A DNA stretch of 14,560 nt, taken from contig JADGQH010000054.1 of NCBI GenBank assembly GCA_017881985.1, positions 1 through 14,560 of the forward strand, given 5' to 3'. The notes under the pieces were generated by a model that was not told where the DNA came from, searched no databases, and was given only the letters and a program-made list of their open reading frames with translations. The stretch comes from Chloroflexota bacterium. Its GTDB lineage: Bacteria > Chloroflexota > Limnocylindria > Limnocylindrales > CSP1-4. Below, one piece after another: positions 1 through 7,880 of the stretch (the first letter of the stretch is position 1; every line of letters begins with the position of its first letter). The position numbers and the translations under genes are program-made.

Positions 1-45
1 GCCGCCCCCACCCTCGACACGTCCCCCGCCTCCGACGCTGCCGGC

Positions 46-1023
46 ATGCCCGCCAGGGTCCGCTGCTTCAGCGGCATCCAGCCGTCGGGCGCGCCCCACG
101 TCGGTAACGACCTGGGCGCCATCCGCAACTACGTGGCGCTCCAGCATCGCTACGAGTCGATCTACTGCATCGTTGACTTCCACGCCCTCACGAGCACCCA
201 TGACCCGGACGTGCTCCGCGGGCGGACGCGCGAGATGGCGACGGCGCTCCTGGCGCTCGGCCTTGACCCGGAGACCTGCACCCTCTTCGTCCAGAGCCAC
301 CGGCCCGAGGTGACGGAGCTGATGTGGCTGTTCTCGACCGTGACGCCCGTCAGCTGGCTCGAGCGGACGCCGACGTACAAGGAGAAGCGGGAGAACCAGC
401 CCGGGGACGTCAACAACGGCCTCCTCACGTACCCCGTCCTCCAGGCCGCCGACATCGTCCTCTACAAGGCGAGCGTGGTCCCGGTCGGGCGCGACCAGGC
501 CGCCCACCTCGAGCTCTCGCGCGAGATCGTGCGGGCCTTCAACAACCGATACGGGCCGACGTTCCCGGAGCCGCAGGCCGTCTACACCGAGGCGCCCGTG
601 GTCCTGGGAACGGACGGCGTGCGGAAGATGTCGAAGTCGATCGGGAACACCATCGAGATCTTCGCCTCGGCCGACGAGATCCGGCGCCAGGTGATGAGCA
701 TGGTCACCGACACGCAGCGGATCAAGCGCACGGACCCGGGCCGCCCGGAGGTCTGCAACGTCTGCCAGCTCCACCGCTTCTTCGGCGACGACTACGAGGA
801 GATCTGGGACGGCGAGCGAACCGCCCGGACCGGCTGCGTCGACACCAAGAAGCTGCTCGTGGAACGGATCCTTCGCCACTACGCCCCCGCTCGGGAGCGG
901 TACGCGGAGCTGATGGCGAGCCCGGCGGTCGTCGACGGTGTCCTCGAGGCCGGCGCGGCGCGCCTGCGCCCGATCGTCGACGCGACCATGGCCGAGGTCC
1001 GGGAGAAGATGGGCCTGCGCTGA
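46..1023 (+). CDS. trpS: tryptophanyl-tRNA synthetase (TrpRS)
   Basis: Cytoplasmic class Ic aminoacyl-tRNA synthetase that charges tRNA(Trp) with tryptophan using ATP. The N-terminus reads SGIQPSG followed by the HIGH-type motif PHVGN (residues 17-21), and the KMSKS loop is exact at residues 194-198. The length of 325 aa is normal for bacterial TrpRS. The C-terminal helical domain has the PEVC...GC arrangement of the Thermotoga-type [4Fe-4S] motif. Only Cys237 and Cys264 remain, because Glu257 and Thr267 sit where the other two ligands would be, so a cluster is unlikely. The ATG at 46 places the start the usual few residues before the SGIQP motif. The frame stays open to the left edge, so a longer N-terminus cannot be excluded. 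The next gene is 198 nt downstream. Confidence 0.97.
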   Translation: MPARVRCFSGIQPSGAPHVGNDLGAIRNYVALQHRYESIYCIVDFHALTSTHDPDVLRGRTREMATALLALGLDPETCTLFVQSHRPEVTELMWLFSTVTPVSWLERTPTYKEKRENQPGDVNNGLLTYPVLQAADIVLYKASVVPVGRDQAAHLELSREIVRAFNNRYGPTFPEPQAVYTEAPVVLGTDGVRKMSKSIGNTIEIFASADEIRRQVMSMVTDTQRIKRTDPGRPEVCNVCQLHRFFGDDYEEIWDGERTARTGCVDTKKLLVERILRHYAPARERYAELMASPAVVDGVLEAGAARLRPIVDATMAEVREKMGLR

Positions 1024-1221
1024 GCGGGTCTCGCCGTGGCATCGTCGGCCGGGCACAGCCCGCTGCGCGCCGCCCGCTGACCTCGCGCGTGAAGTCGACA
1101 CAGGGCCCGGCGACGCGCACGGCGTGGCGCGTACGATAGGCAGGCCGGCGGACCGCCCGACCGCCGTCGCCGCCCGCCCCCGCGGCCGGCCTGACGGGCC
1201 GCTGGGAGCCTCCGCGCCCCG

Positions 1222-2415
1222 ATGTCCGAGCCGCAGCCGCCGACCCTGAGCGAACGCCAGCAGCGCTGGCTGACGGCGTTCCTCGTGCTCGGCTCGGCCG
1301 CGTTCGCGCTGGTCGTGCTCTCGTACCTGGCGACCTACTGGAACTTCTTCGCGGACGTCATCCTGACGTTCTTCCTGGCGTGGCTGCTCGCCTTCATCCT
1401 CTCGTCACCGGTTCGGCTCCTCCTGCGTGCCGTTCCGCGGCTTCCGCGCGTGGTGGCCGTGGTGGCCGTGTATGCCGTGCTGACGGTTGCGCTCCTGGCG
1501 CTCATCGTGGTCCTGGCCCAGGCGCTGTTCAGCTCGCTCCTGGAGTTCATCCGGAATGTCCCGAGCCTCCGCGAGCAGCTGCCGGCGATCCTCCAGCCCT
1601 GGGCGAACCGGCTGGCCGCGCTGGGCCTCGGCCAGGTGGACCTGGTCACGCAGGCGAACGCGTTCCTCGACGGGCTGGCCTCCGCGGCCCAGGGCCTCGT
1701 CGGGCCGCTGCAGGCAGCCGCCGTCGCCAGCATCGGGGTCGTCGGCAACGTGCTGATCCTCTTCTTCCTGTCGGTCTTCATGGTCATCGACAGCGAGGCG
1801 ATCCTCTCCTTCATCCTCCGCCTGGTGCCGCCCCGATACGCCACGGAGGCGCGCCTTCTCGAGGACGCGATCGGCCGCTCGTTCGGCGGCTTCCTCCGCG
1901 GCCAGGCGATCATCGGGTTCCTGTATGCGCTCGTCGCGTTCGTCGTGAGCGTGGCATTCGGGCTGCCGTACATTCCCGTCGTCGCCGCCACGGCAGGCGT
2001 CCTCATGGCAATCCCGTTCTTCGGGCCGTTCGTGGCGTGGGTGCCGCCCGTGCTCGTGGCATTCGTCAGCGTCCCGGACGCGACCATGGGGACGCTCATC
2101 GGGATGGCGATCGGCTGGTTCGTGGTCATGAACCTGGTCCAGCCGCGGTTGATGGCGGAGGTGGTCGGGATCCCGCCGATCCTGGTCTTCGCCAGCGTCC
2201 TGATCGGCTCCAAGGTGGCGGGCGTGGCCGGGGCGATCTTCGGCCTGCCGATCGCGGCGGTCCTCAGCGCGGTCTTCATGTTCGGCCTGCAGCGCTCGAT
2301 GACTGACCAGGGCAGCGTTGCCGTGCGCGCTGCGCGCCGGCTGGAGGCTCGCGAGGGCCGGCCCGTCCGAGTTCCGCGGGAGCCTGATCCCGCGGCGGAC
2401 GCGTCGCCCGAGTGA
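1222..2415 (+). CDS. AI-2E family transporter (PerM/TqsA-like membrane protein)
   Basis: Polytopic inner-membrane protein of the AI-2E exporter family (PF01594). The family includes TqsA, linked to autoinducer-2 export, and Na+/H+ antiporters, so the substrate here cannot be assigned. The 397-aa protein has about eight hydrophobic segments: three before residue ~105, then a less hydrophobic stretch rich in charged and polar residues (~105-165), then a membrane-rich C-terminal half. Family hallmarks visible in that half are IPFFGPF and the NLVQPRLM segment. The C-terminal ~40 residues are charged and rich in Arg, Pro and Glu, probably a cytoplasmic tail. The start is ATG with a weak GGGAG-like site about 11 nt upstream. 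Its stop overlaps the surE start, which implies co-translation with surE but not a shared function. Confidence 0.92.
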   Translation: MSEPQPPTLSERQQRWLTAFLVLGSAAFALVVLSYLATYWNFFADVILTFFLAWLLAFILSSPVRLLLRAVPRLPRVVAVVAVYAVLTVALLALIVVLAQALFSSLLEFIRNVPSLREQLPAILQPWANRLAALGLGQVDLVTQANAFLDGLASAAQGLVGPLQAAAVASIGVVGNVLILFFLSVFMVIDSEAILSFILRLVPPRYATEARLLEDAIGRSFGGFLRGQAIIGFLYALVAFVVSVAFGLPYIPVVAATAGVLMAIPFFGPFVAWVPPVLVAFVSVPDATMGTLIGMAIGWFVVMNLVQPRLMAEVVGIPPILVFASVLIGSKVAGVAGAIFGLPIAAVLSAVFMFGLQRSMTDQGSVAVRAARRLEAREGRPVRVPREPDPAADASPE

Positions 2416-3209
2416 GCCCGGCGATCCCCGCGCGAGGCGGTCGGCCGCGCATCCTCGTCACGAACGACGACGGGATCGAGTCGCGCGGCCTGCTCGCGCT
2501 GGCGCAGGCGATGGCGACGCTCGGCGAGGTCATCGTGATCGCCCCGGACACGAACCAGAGCGCCGTCGGCCATTCGCGGACCATGTGGCGGCCGCTTCGC
2601 GTCCGTGAGCGGACGCTTGCCGACGGCACAGCGGCGTGGTCGATCGACGGGTCCCCGTCCGACGCGGTCGGTCTCGTCTTCCTGGGCCTGCTGCCGGGCC
2701 CGATCGACCTGGTCGCGAGCGGCATCAACCACGGCGCCAACCTCGGCGACGACATCACCTACTCCGGGACCGTGAGCGCTGCCATGGAGGCCGTGCTCTC
2801 GGGATGCCCGGCGTTCGCGATCAGCCACGACGACTTCGCGCCAGACGACTTCTCGCTGGCCGCCGCGGCCGCCGTCGTCGTCGCGCGGGCGATCCTCGAG
2901 CGCGGCCTCGAGCCGGCCCAGCTCCTCAATGTGAACGTCCCGGCGATCCCGCTCGATCGGTGCGCCGGGATCGAGGTCACGCGACTCGGCAAGCGGATCT
3001 ACCAGGACGAGCTCATCCGGCGCGCCGACCCGCGCGGTGTCCCCTACTACTGGGTCGGCGGACCGCCGCCCACCGGGCAGGCGATCCCCGGGACCGACGT
3101 CCACGCGGTCCTCCACGACCGGGTCTCGATCACGCCGATCCAGCTGGACCTGACGGCCGACCGCTTCCTCGAGCGGCTGCGGGGCTGGGAGCTGCGACTG
3201 CCGGACTGA
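2412..3209 (+). CDS. surE: 5'/3'-nucleotidase SurE
   Basis: Metal-dependent survival protein SurE, which removes phosphate from nucleoside 5'- and 3'-monophosphates in the cytoplasm and is associated with stationary-phase survival. The metal-binding TNDDG is at residues 17-21 (Asp19 and Asp20). The phosphate-loop serine is probably Ser51 in NQSAVGHS, and the SGINHGANLGDD block has its conserved Asn at 106. At 265 aa it is close to the usual 250-270. Translation starts at a GTG that overlaps the stop of the upstream membrane-protein gene by 4 nt (GTGA). No Shine-Dalgarno is visible before it, so translational coupling is likely. It converges with the minus-strand oxidoreductase gene, leaving only 34 nt between stops. 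Confidence 0.96.
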   Translation: MSPAIPARGGRPRILVTNDDGIESRGLLALAQAMATLGEVIVIAPDTNQSAVGHSRTMWRPLRVRERTLADGTAAWSIDGSPSDAVGLVFLGLLPGPIDLVASGINHGANLGDDITYSGTVSAAMEAVLSGCPAFAISHDDFAPDDFSLAAAAAVVVARAILERGLEPAQLLNVNVPAIPLDRCAGIEVTRLGKRIYQDELIRRADPRGVPYYWVGGPPPTGQAIPGTDVHAVLHDRVSITPIQLDLTADRFLERLRGWELRLPD

Positions 3210-3227
3210 CGGACGCCGCCGGCGTGC

Positions 3228-3244
3228 GGGGCCGACGGAGCCCC
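3228..3244. terminator. weak hairpin between convergent genes
   Basis: A 5-bp GGGGC/GCCCC stem with a 7-nt loop lies in the 34-nt gap between the surE stop and the stop of the minus-strand oxidoreductase, overlapping the last base of the latter. It has no T-tract on either strand. The position suits a shared bidirectional terminator, but the stem is short and in such GC-rich DNA may be chance. Confidence 0.25.
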
Positions 3245-4863
3245 TATCGCCGCCTGCGCCGGTCGGCCAGGATCTCCTTCACGGCATTCTGGGCGGGCGC
3301 GCCGGTCACGCCACCGCCCGGGTGCGCGCCGGGCCCGACCAGGTAGAGGCCCTCGACCGGCATCCGGTAGCGGGCGTAGCCCACCAGCGGGCGCCAGGCG
3401 AACCACGCGTCGAGGGCTGGCTCCTGGTGATAGGGGTGCCCCCCGGTGAGGCCATATTCGGACTCGAGGTCGAGCGGGGTGAGAACCTCGCGGGCCGTGA
3501 TGCGTCCCGCGATCCCGGGAGCCACCGTTTCCAGCCGCGCCACGACCCGGTCCCCCAGCGCCTCGCGCGCGGCGGCATCCCAGCTTCCCTCGGCGAGCTG
3601 GTACGGGACGTACTGGGCGATCACGCTCATAACGTGGCCGCCGTCGGGCGCCAGCGACGGGTCGACAAGCGACGGGATCGTCGCTTCCAGCAGGAGCGCG
3701 TCGGAGATGCGGCCGTATTTCGAGGCGTCGAAGGCGCGCTCGATGTCGTCGATGCCCGTCGCACCCACGAGAATCCGGCCCCTGAGGCGGCGCGCCGCCT
3801 CCTCGCGCCCGCCGGCGGCCGGGAACTCCGGCAGGCCCGACAGGCCCAGGTTGACGCGCGCCACGCGGCCGGGCTGCCGGATGTTGCCGGCGCGCCAGCG
3901 CAGGTTCGGGCCGAGCTCCAGCGGCGGCAACAGCCCCAGCAGGGTCCGCTTCGGGTCGAGGCCGGACGCCACGATCGGCGACGCGATCTCGTCGCCCGAG
4001 GCGAGGACCACGCCCGTGACGCGGCCGTCGAGCGTGGCCACGCTGACCACCTCCGCCCCGGTCCGGATCTCCGCGCCGAAGGAGCGAGCGGCCGCGGCAA
4101 GCGCGTCGGCGAGCGCGCCGGGGCCGCCCTTCGCGAAGACGGTCTGGCCGGCCGCCCCACCGTCATTGCCGGCCGAATCCGCGAGCAACGCCGCGGTCGT
4201 GCCCATCGACCAGGCACCCAGCGCGGTGAACATGACGGCGCGCATCGCGACCGCAGCTCGCACGGGCTCGCTCTCGAACGATTCCGCGACGAAGTCCGCG
4301 ATCGCCATCGGCAGGACACGCAGCAGCTGGCGGGCATCGTCCTTCGAGAGCTTCTTGAACGCGCGGCCGAGCAGCAGCCCGGTGATCGCGTCGCCAAGAC
4401 CCGCGCCGCTCGTCGCGGGCGGCGTCGCGTCGTTGAGCGAGGCGATGAACGCGGCGAGCGCCCGGACGTGCCGGTCGAACCCGGCCCAGGCCGTCCCGTC
4501 GGCGGCGGACCATGTCCGAAGCTCGTCGGCCGTGCGCGCGGGATCGGCCCACAGCGTGACGGCACGGCCGTCCGGCTGGGGGGCGAAGGCCCGGACCTCG
4601 GGTGCGACCAGGGCCAGCCCGTGGCCGCGGAGGCCGAGCTCGCGGGCAACGGACGGCCGCAGCCGGCCCACCGTGTGGAACAGGCCCGGCACGCGCTTCC
4701 CGTCGGCAAGCCGACGCGTCTCCACCGTGCCGCCGACCGTGGGGCGCTTCTCGAGCACGAGCGTCCGGAGGCCGGCCTTCGCGAGGTAGGCACCGGCGAC
4801 GAGGCCGTTGTGGCCGCCGCCGATCACGATCGCCTCGTACGGGGCGGAGGGCTGGCTGGACAT
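3244..4863 (-). CDS. FAD-dependent oxidoreductase, CrtI/PYROXD2-like (paralog 2)
   Basis: Flavoprotein of the phytoene-desaturase/PYROXD2 branch of the amine-oxidase-like FAD superfamily, 539 aa. The N-terminal Rossmann dinucleotide site is IGGGHNGL (Gly15, Gly17 and Gly20), followed by the LVLEKR strand whose acidic residue binds the ribose. The C-terminal FAD-contact motif GAHPGGGVTGAP starts near residue 512. A PSLVDPSLAP...HVMS...QY segment near residue 400 is shared with the neighbouring paralog, showing tandem duplication followed by divergence. There is no signal peptide, so it is cytoplasmic. Its ATG lies 3 nt after the stop of that paralog with no clear Shine-Dalgarno, so it is probably translationally coupled. 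The substrate is unknown. No other carotenoid gene is in view, and the aminomethyltransferase upstream favours amine or N-methyl oxidation over carotenoid desaturation (inference). Confidence 0.9.
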   Translation of the reverse strand: MSSQPSAPYEAIVIGGGHNGLVAGAYLAKAGLRTLVLEKRPTVGGTVETRRLADGKRVPGLFHTVGRLRPSVARELGLRGHGLALVAPEVRAFAPQPDGRAVTLWADPARTADELRTWSAADGTAWAGFDRHVRALAAFIASLNDATPPATSGAGLGDAITGLLLGRAFKKLSKDDARQLLRVLPMAIADFVAESFESEPVRAAVAMRAVMFTALGAWSMGTTAALLADSAGNDGGAAGQTVFAKGGPGALADALAAAARSFGAEIRTGAEVVSVATLDGRVTGVVLASGDEIASPIVASGLDPKRTLLGLLPPLELGPNLRWRAGNIRQPGRVARVNLGLSGLPEFPAAGGREEAARRLRGRILVGATGIDDIERAFDASKYGRISDALLLEATIPSLVDPSLAPDGGHVMSVIAQYVPYQLAEGSWDAAAREALGDRVVARLETVAPGIAGRITAREVLTPLDLESEYGLTGGHPYHQEPALDAWFAWRPLVGYARYRMPVEGLYLVGPGAHPGGGVTGAPAQNAVKEILADRRRRR

Positions 4864-4866
4864 TGG

Positions 4867-6468
4867 TCAGGCCACCTTCGTCCGGCGCGCCCGGATCAGC
4901 TCGAGCGCCGCGAGCCGCCCGTTCGCACCCATGATCCCGCCGCCGGGGTGCGTCGACGAGCCGCACATCCAGTAGTCGCGGATCGGCGTCCGGTAGCGTG
5001 CCCAGCCGGGGATGGGCCGGCTGAAGAAGAGCTGCTCCAGCGAGAGCTCGCCGTGGAAGATGTTGCCCTCGGTGAGGCCCCAGTCGCGCTCCATGTCGAG
5101 CGGCGAGACCACGTGCCGCTCGACGATCACATCCCGCAGGTTCGGCGCAAACTCGCTGACCAGGTCGACCACGGCATCTCCGAAGGCCTCCTTCTGGTTG
5201 TCCCAGTCCCCCGGGCCCTCGGCCAGGTTGTAGGGGGCGTACTGGACGAAGCAGCTCATGACGTGCCGGCCCGGCGGGGCGACGGACGGGTCCACGAGGC
5301 TGGGGAACACGATGTCGACGTACGGCCGGCGGCTGAAACGGCCGTACTTCGCCTCGTCGTACGCGCGCTCCATGTGCTCGAGCGATGGGCTGATGCTGAC
5401 CGCGCCGCGGAGGTACTCGGTGCCGCCCGGGTTCGTCGTGAAGGTCGGCAGCGCATCGAGGGCGAGGTTGACCTTGCCGGAGCTTCCCCGGAACTTGAAG
5501 CGGCGCACCTGCGCCTCGAAGTCCCCGGGCAGGATCCCGGGCTCCAGGAACTGGAGGAACGTGCGCCGCACGTCCGCCGAGGAGACCACGACGTTCGCCG
5601 CGATCTCCTCGCCGCTCTCGAGGACGACGCCCGTGGCGCGGTCGCCCGACGGCGTGAGGGTGACGCGGCTGACACCCGCGTCGGTGCGGATCTCCGCCCC
5701 GTGCGAGCGGGCGGCGCTCGCGATCGCCGCGCTGATGGCGCCGGTGCCGCCCTTGTGGAGGCCCCAGGCGCGGAACGCGCCGTCGATCTCGCCCATGTAG
5801 TGGTGGAGCAGCACATAGGCGGTGCCCGGCGAGCGGACGCCGAGGAACGTCCCGATGATTCCCGACGCGGACATGGTGGCCTTGAGCGGCTCGGTCTCGA
5901 ACCACTGGTCCAGGAAATCCGCCGCGCTCATCGTCATGAGGCCGATGAAGGCGGACTGCTGCCGTTCGGGGAGCCGCGCGAAGTCGCGACCCAGGCCCAG
6001 CACGCCCAGCCAGTCGCGCGGGTCGATGCTCGTCGGGTCGGGCGGCACCATCCCGAGGATCGGCTTGATGAAGCGCGCCATGTCGGCCATCAGCTGGCCG
6101 TATTCCTCGTACGCGTCGGCGTCGGTGGCCGACCAGCGCCGGATCTCGCGCATCGTCTGGGCGTGGTCGTCCGTGCGCCACAGGTAGTCGCCATGGAGCG
6201 GCGTGAACGTGCCGTCGAGCGGCAGGATCTCCAGGCCGTGCTTCGCCAGCTCCAGGTCGCGGATGATCTCCGGCCGGAGCAGGCTGACGACGTAGGAGAG
6301 CACGCTGAAGGTGTACCCGGGGACGATCTCGTCGCTCGTCGTCGCGCCTCCCAGGATGCGGCGCTTCTCGAGGACCAGCGTCTTCCAGCCCGCCCTCGCG
6401 AGGTAGGCGGCGGTCGTCAGGCCGTTGTGGCCGCCGCCGATGATCACGGCGTCGTAGCGCTCCGCCAC
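4867..6468 (-). CDS. FAD-dependent oxidoreductase, CrtI/PYROXD2-like (paralog 1)
   Basis: Flavoprotein of the same family as its downstream neighbour, 533 aa from the chosen start. It shows IIGGGHNGL at residues 9-17, LVLEKRRILGG after the second strand, the PSLVDPSVAPPGRHVMS block, and a C-terminal THPGGGIMGANGR FAD motif near residue 506. The GTG at 6468 is preferred because AGGGAGGG lies 6 nt upstream and because it starts just before the Rossmann strand, as is usual in the family. An ATG at 6525, in a TGATG overlap with the aminomethyltransferase stop, would add 19 residues but has no Shine-Dalgarno. The open frame continues to 7671, but that part is antisense-like shadow of the upstream gene. 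It probably passes electrons from an organic amine or similar substrate to FAD. Its partner and acceptor are unknown. Confidence 0.9.
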   Translation of the reverse strand: MAERYDAVIIGGGHNGLTTAAYLARAGWKTLVLEKRRILGGATTSDEIVPGYTFSVLSYVVSLLRPEIIRDLELAKHGLEILPLDGTFTPLHGDYLWRTDDHAQTMREIRRWSATDADAYEEYGQLMADMARFIKPILGMVPPDPTSIDPRDWLGVLGLGRDFARLPERQQSAFIGLMTMSAADFLDQWFETEPLKATMSASGIIGTFLGVRSPGTAYVLLHHYMGEIDGAFRAWGLHKGGTGAISAAIASAARSHGAEIRTDAGVSRVTLTPSGDRATGVVLESGEEIAANVVVSSADVRRTFLQFLEPGILPGDFEAQVRRFKFRGSSGKVNLALDALPTFTTNPGGTEYLRGAVSISPSLEHMERAYDEAKYGRFSRRPYVDIVFPSLVDPSVAPPGRHVMSCFVQYAPYNLAEGPGDWDNQKEAFGDAVVDLVSEFAPNLRDVIVERHVVSPLDMERDWGLTEGNIFHGELSLEQLFFSRPIPGWARYRTPIRDYWMCGSSTHPGGGIMGANGRLAALELIRARRTKVA

Positions 6469-6474
6469 GCGGGT

Positions 6475-6482
6475 CCCTCCCT
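6475..6482 (-). promoter_or_regulatory. strong Shine-Dalgarno for the first flavoprotein
   Basis: AGGGAGGG on the minus strand, 6 nt before the GTG at 6468. It lies downstream of the ATG at 6525 and so favours the shorter protein. Confidence 0.6.
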
Positions 6483-6524
6483 GGCTCGGTGTCCGGATCT
6501 CCGTGCGCGTCGAGTCCACGGCCA

Positions 6525-7727
6525 TCAGGCGCGCTTGCGCGGCGGATCGAAGAACGGGAGCTCCACGACGGTCGCGGCGACCGTGCCCCGGCGGGCCTCG
6601 ACCGTCCACTCCATCGCGAGGCGCGTCCCGGTCTGCGCATGGGCCAGCCCGACCGAGGCGAGGCCCAGCATCTTCTTGAGGAGCGGGCTCCAGCCCGTGC
6701 TGGTCACTCGCCCGACCTGGCGGCCGGCGGCGAAAACCGGGACCGGCGCCCGGCTCACGGTGGGCGGCGCGTACGGGGCAAGGCCCTGCGCGGCGTAGAG
6801 CGCCTCGATCTCCGGCCAGTCGATGTCGATTCCCACGAGGCGTCGCGGCGGGCCGCCGGCCGCCATCTCCGCGACGAGCGCGCGTCGGCCGATGAAGTCT
6901 CCCGCGTCGAGGTCGACCAGGCGGCCGAGCCCGAGCTCGTAGGGCGAGTAGTTCTGGCTCGGGATGTGCGAGTGGACGGCGCTCGTGTAGTCGGCCTCGA
7001 TCAGGATCAGGCCGGCCTCGAGGCGCACCACGTCGAGCGCGAGCATGCCGGCCGGACGGATGCGATACGGCTCGCCGGCGGCGACCAGCGCGTCCCAGGC
7101 GTCGACTGCGCGATCTGCCGGGATCCACAGCTCGTAGCCCAGGTCGCCCGTGTAGCCGGTCCGCGAGACGTCGATCGGGATGCCGGCGAGCGTCGCCCGG
7201 CGGCGCCGGAAGAAGCGGAGGTCGACGAACGACGTGCCGGTCGCCGCCTCCAGCACGTCCCGGCTGAGCGGGCCCTGGAGGGCGACTGCGGCAACGGATT
7301 CGCTGACGTCCCGGACCTCCACGTCCAGGTCGTGCGCGTTCATGCGAAGCCAGCGAATCTGCGGGTCGGCCGCGGTCCAGCGCACGACCTGCGCGCCGTC
7401 CTCGTCGTCGAGCCGGTGGATGGTGCCGTCGTCGAGCACCTTGCCGTGCTCGTCGCACCAGGGCGTGTAGAAGACACGGCCCGGGCTGAGCTTCGCGGCG
7501 TCGCGGACGATCAGCCGGTCCACCAGGCGAACCGCGTCGGGGCCGCGCAGCTCGTACTTGAAGAGCGGGCTCACGTCGATGAGCGCGGCCGCCTCGCGGA
7601 TCGCGTTGTACTCGATGACGTGCGAGGCGTGATACGCGCTGGCCGCGAAGAAGCCGGACCACTCGCGCCACTGGAGATGCGCATTGAGGGGCGCGGTGCG
7701 CGGGTGGAAGGCCGTCCCAACCGTCAC
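6525..7727 (-). CDS. aminomethyltransferase (GcvT-like, folate-binding)
   Basis: Cytoplasmic protein of the glycine-cleavage T-protein/YgfZ/dimethylglycine-dehydrogenase C-domain fold, expected to bind tetrahydrofolate and take up a one-carbon unit. From the chosen start it is 400 aa. The N-terminal folate domain has DVSPLFKYELRGPDA (51-65) and HGKVLDDGTIHRL with an Asp pair at 99-100, where the catalytic Asp of T-proteins lies. GYTGDLGYEL is at 191-200, RLEAGL at 235-240 and FIGRRAL at 278-284. The C-terminal barrel (~295-400) contains VGRVTS..SP. No gcvH or gcvP is nearby, and the next genes are two FAD oxidases, so a dimethylglycine/sarcosine-like demethylation role is more likely than glycine cleavage (inference). 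The GTG start is set by GGAGGAG 8 nt upstream; the open frame extends to 7856, with other candidate starts at 7814 and 7856. The stop overlaps a possible downstream ATG as TGATG. Confidence 0.9.
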   Translation of the reverse strand: MTVGTAFHPRTAPLNAHLQWREWSGFFAASAYHASHVIEYNAIREAAALIDVSPLFKYELRGPDAVRLVDRLIVRDAAKLSPGRVFYTPWCDEHGKVLDDGTIHRLDDEDGAQVVRWTAADPQIRWLRMNAHDLDVEVRDVSESVAAVALQGPLSRDVLEAATGTSFVDLRFFRRRRATLAGIPIDVSRTGYTGDLGYELWIPADRAVDAWDALVAAGEPYRIRPAGMLALDVVRLEAGLILIEADYTSAVHSHIPSQNYSPYELGLGRLVDLDAGDFIGRRALVAEMAAGGPPRRLVGIDIDWPEIEALYAAQGLAPYAPPTVSRAPVPVFAAGRQVGRVTSTGWSPLLKKMLGLASVGLAHAQTGTRLAMEWTVEARRGTVAATVVELPFFDPPRKRA

Positions 7728-7735
7728 GTCAGATG

Positions 7736-7742
7736 CTCCTCC
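7736..7742 (-). promoter_or_regulatory. strong Shine-Dalgarno for the aminomethyltransferase
   Basis: GGAGGAG on the minus strand, 8 nt before the GTG at 7727. The residues that follow (TVGTAFHPRT) lead directly into the conserved N-terminal domain, whereas the ~43 residues further upstream in the open frame are low-complexity and have no ribosome site. Confidence 0.65.
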
Positions 7743-7880
7743 GCTTGGCGCCGATGCCGGGGCGCCGGCGTCGGGCCGGATCGCCGGGGCTTCGTCCGGG
7801 GATGTGCGGGCCATTGTGCCCGACGCGGGCCGGCCGACGCATGCACCGGCGCACACACCGCGGTCGGTCGTGCCTGCCCT

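Noticed and set aside
1050..1062. CGGGC/GCCCG hairpin after trpS as a terminator
   Set aside because: Five-bp stem with no T-tract; stems of this size are common by chance in this DNA.
1132..1137. TACGAT as a -10 box before the AI-2E family gene
   Set aside because: No -35 hexamer is found at 16-18 nt, and a TCGACA match lies 31 nt away. A promoter is plausible here but not supported.
3244..6468. Carotenoid biosynthesis cluster (two phytoene desaturases)
   Set aside because: No crtB, crtE or other carotenoid gene is in view, and the sequences resemble the PYROXD2 branch; the neighbour is a folate enzyme.
4163..6640. Minus-strand frame of 825 codons overlapping both flavoproteins
   Set aside because: It is an out-of-frame reading of the two real genes on the same strand, Arg/Pro rich with no family motifs.
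3322..6798. Plus-strand open frame of 1158 codons opposite the two flavoprotein genes
   Set aside because: It is antisense to well-supported genes, its product is Arg/Ala/Gly/Asp low complexity with no domain, and stop-free antisense frames are expected at this GC content.
6469..7671. Upstream extension of the first flavoprotein frame to 934 codons
   Set aside because: The extra part overlaps the aminomethyltransferase in another frame, is low complexity, and lies before the well-placed start signals.
7818..7830. GCCCG/CGGGC hairpin in the gap before the aminomethyltransferase
   Set aside because: Short stem, no T-tract, and nothing resembling a glycine riboswitch was found in this gap.
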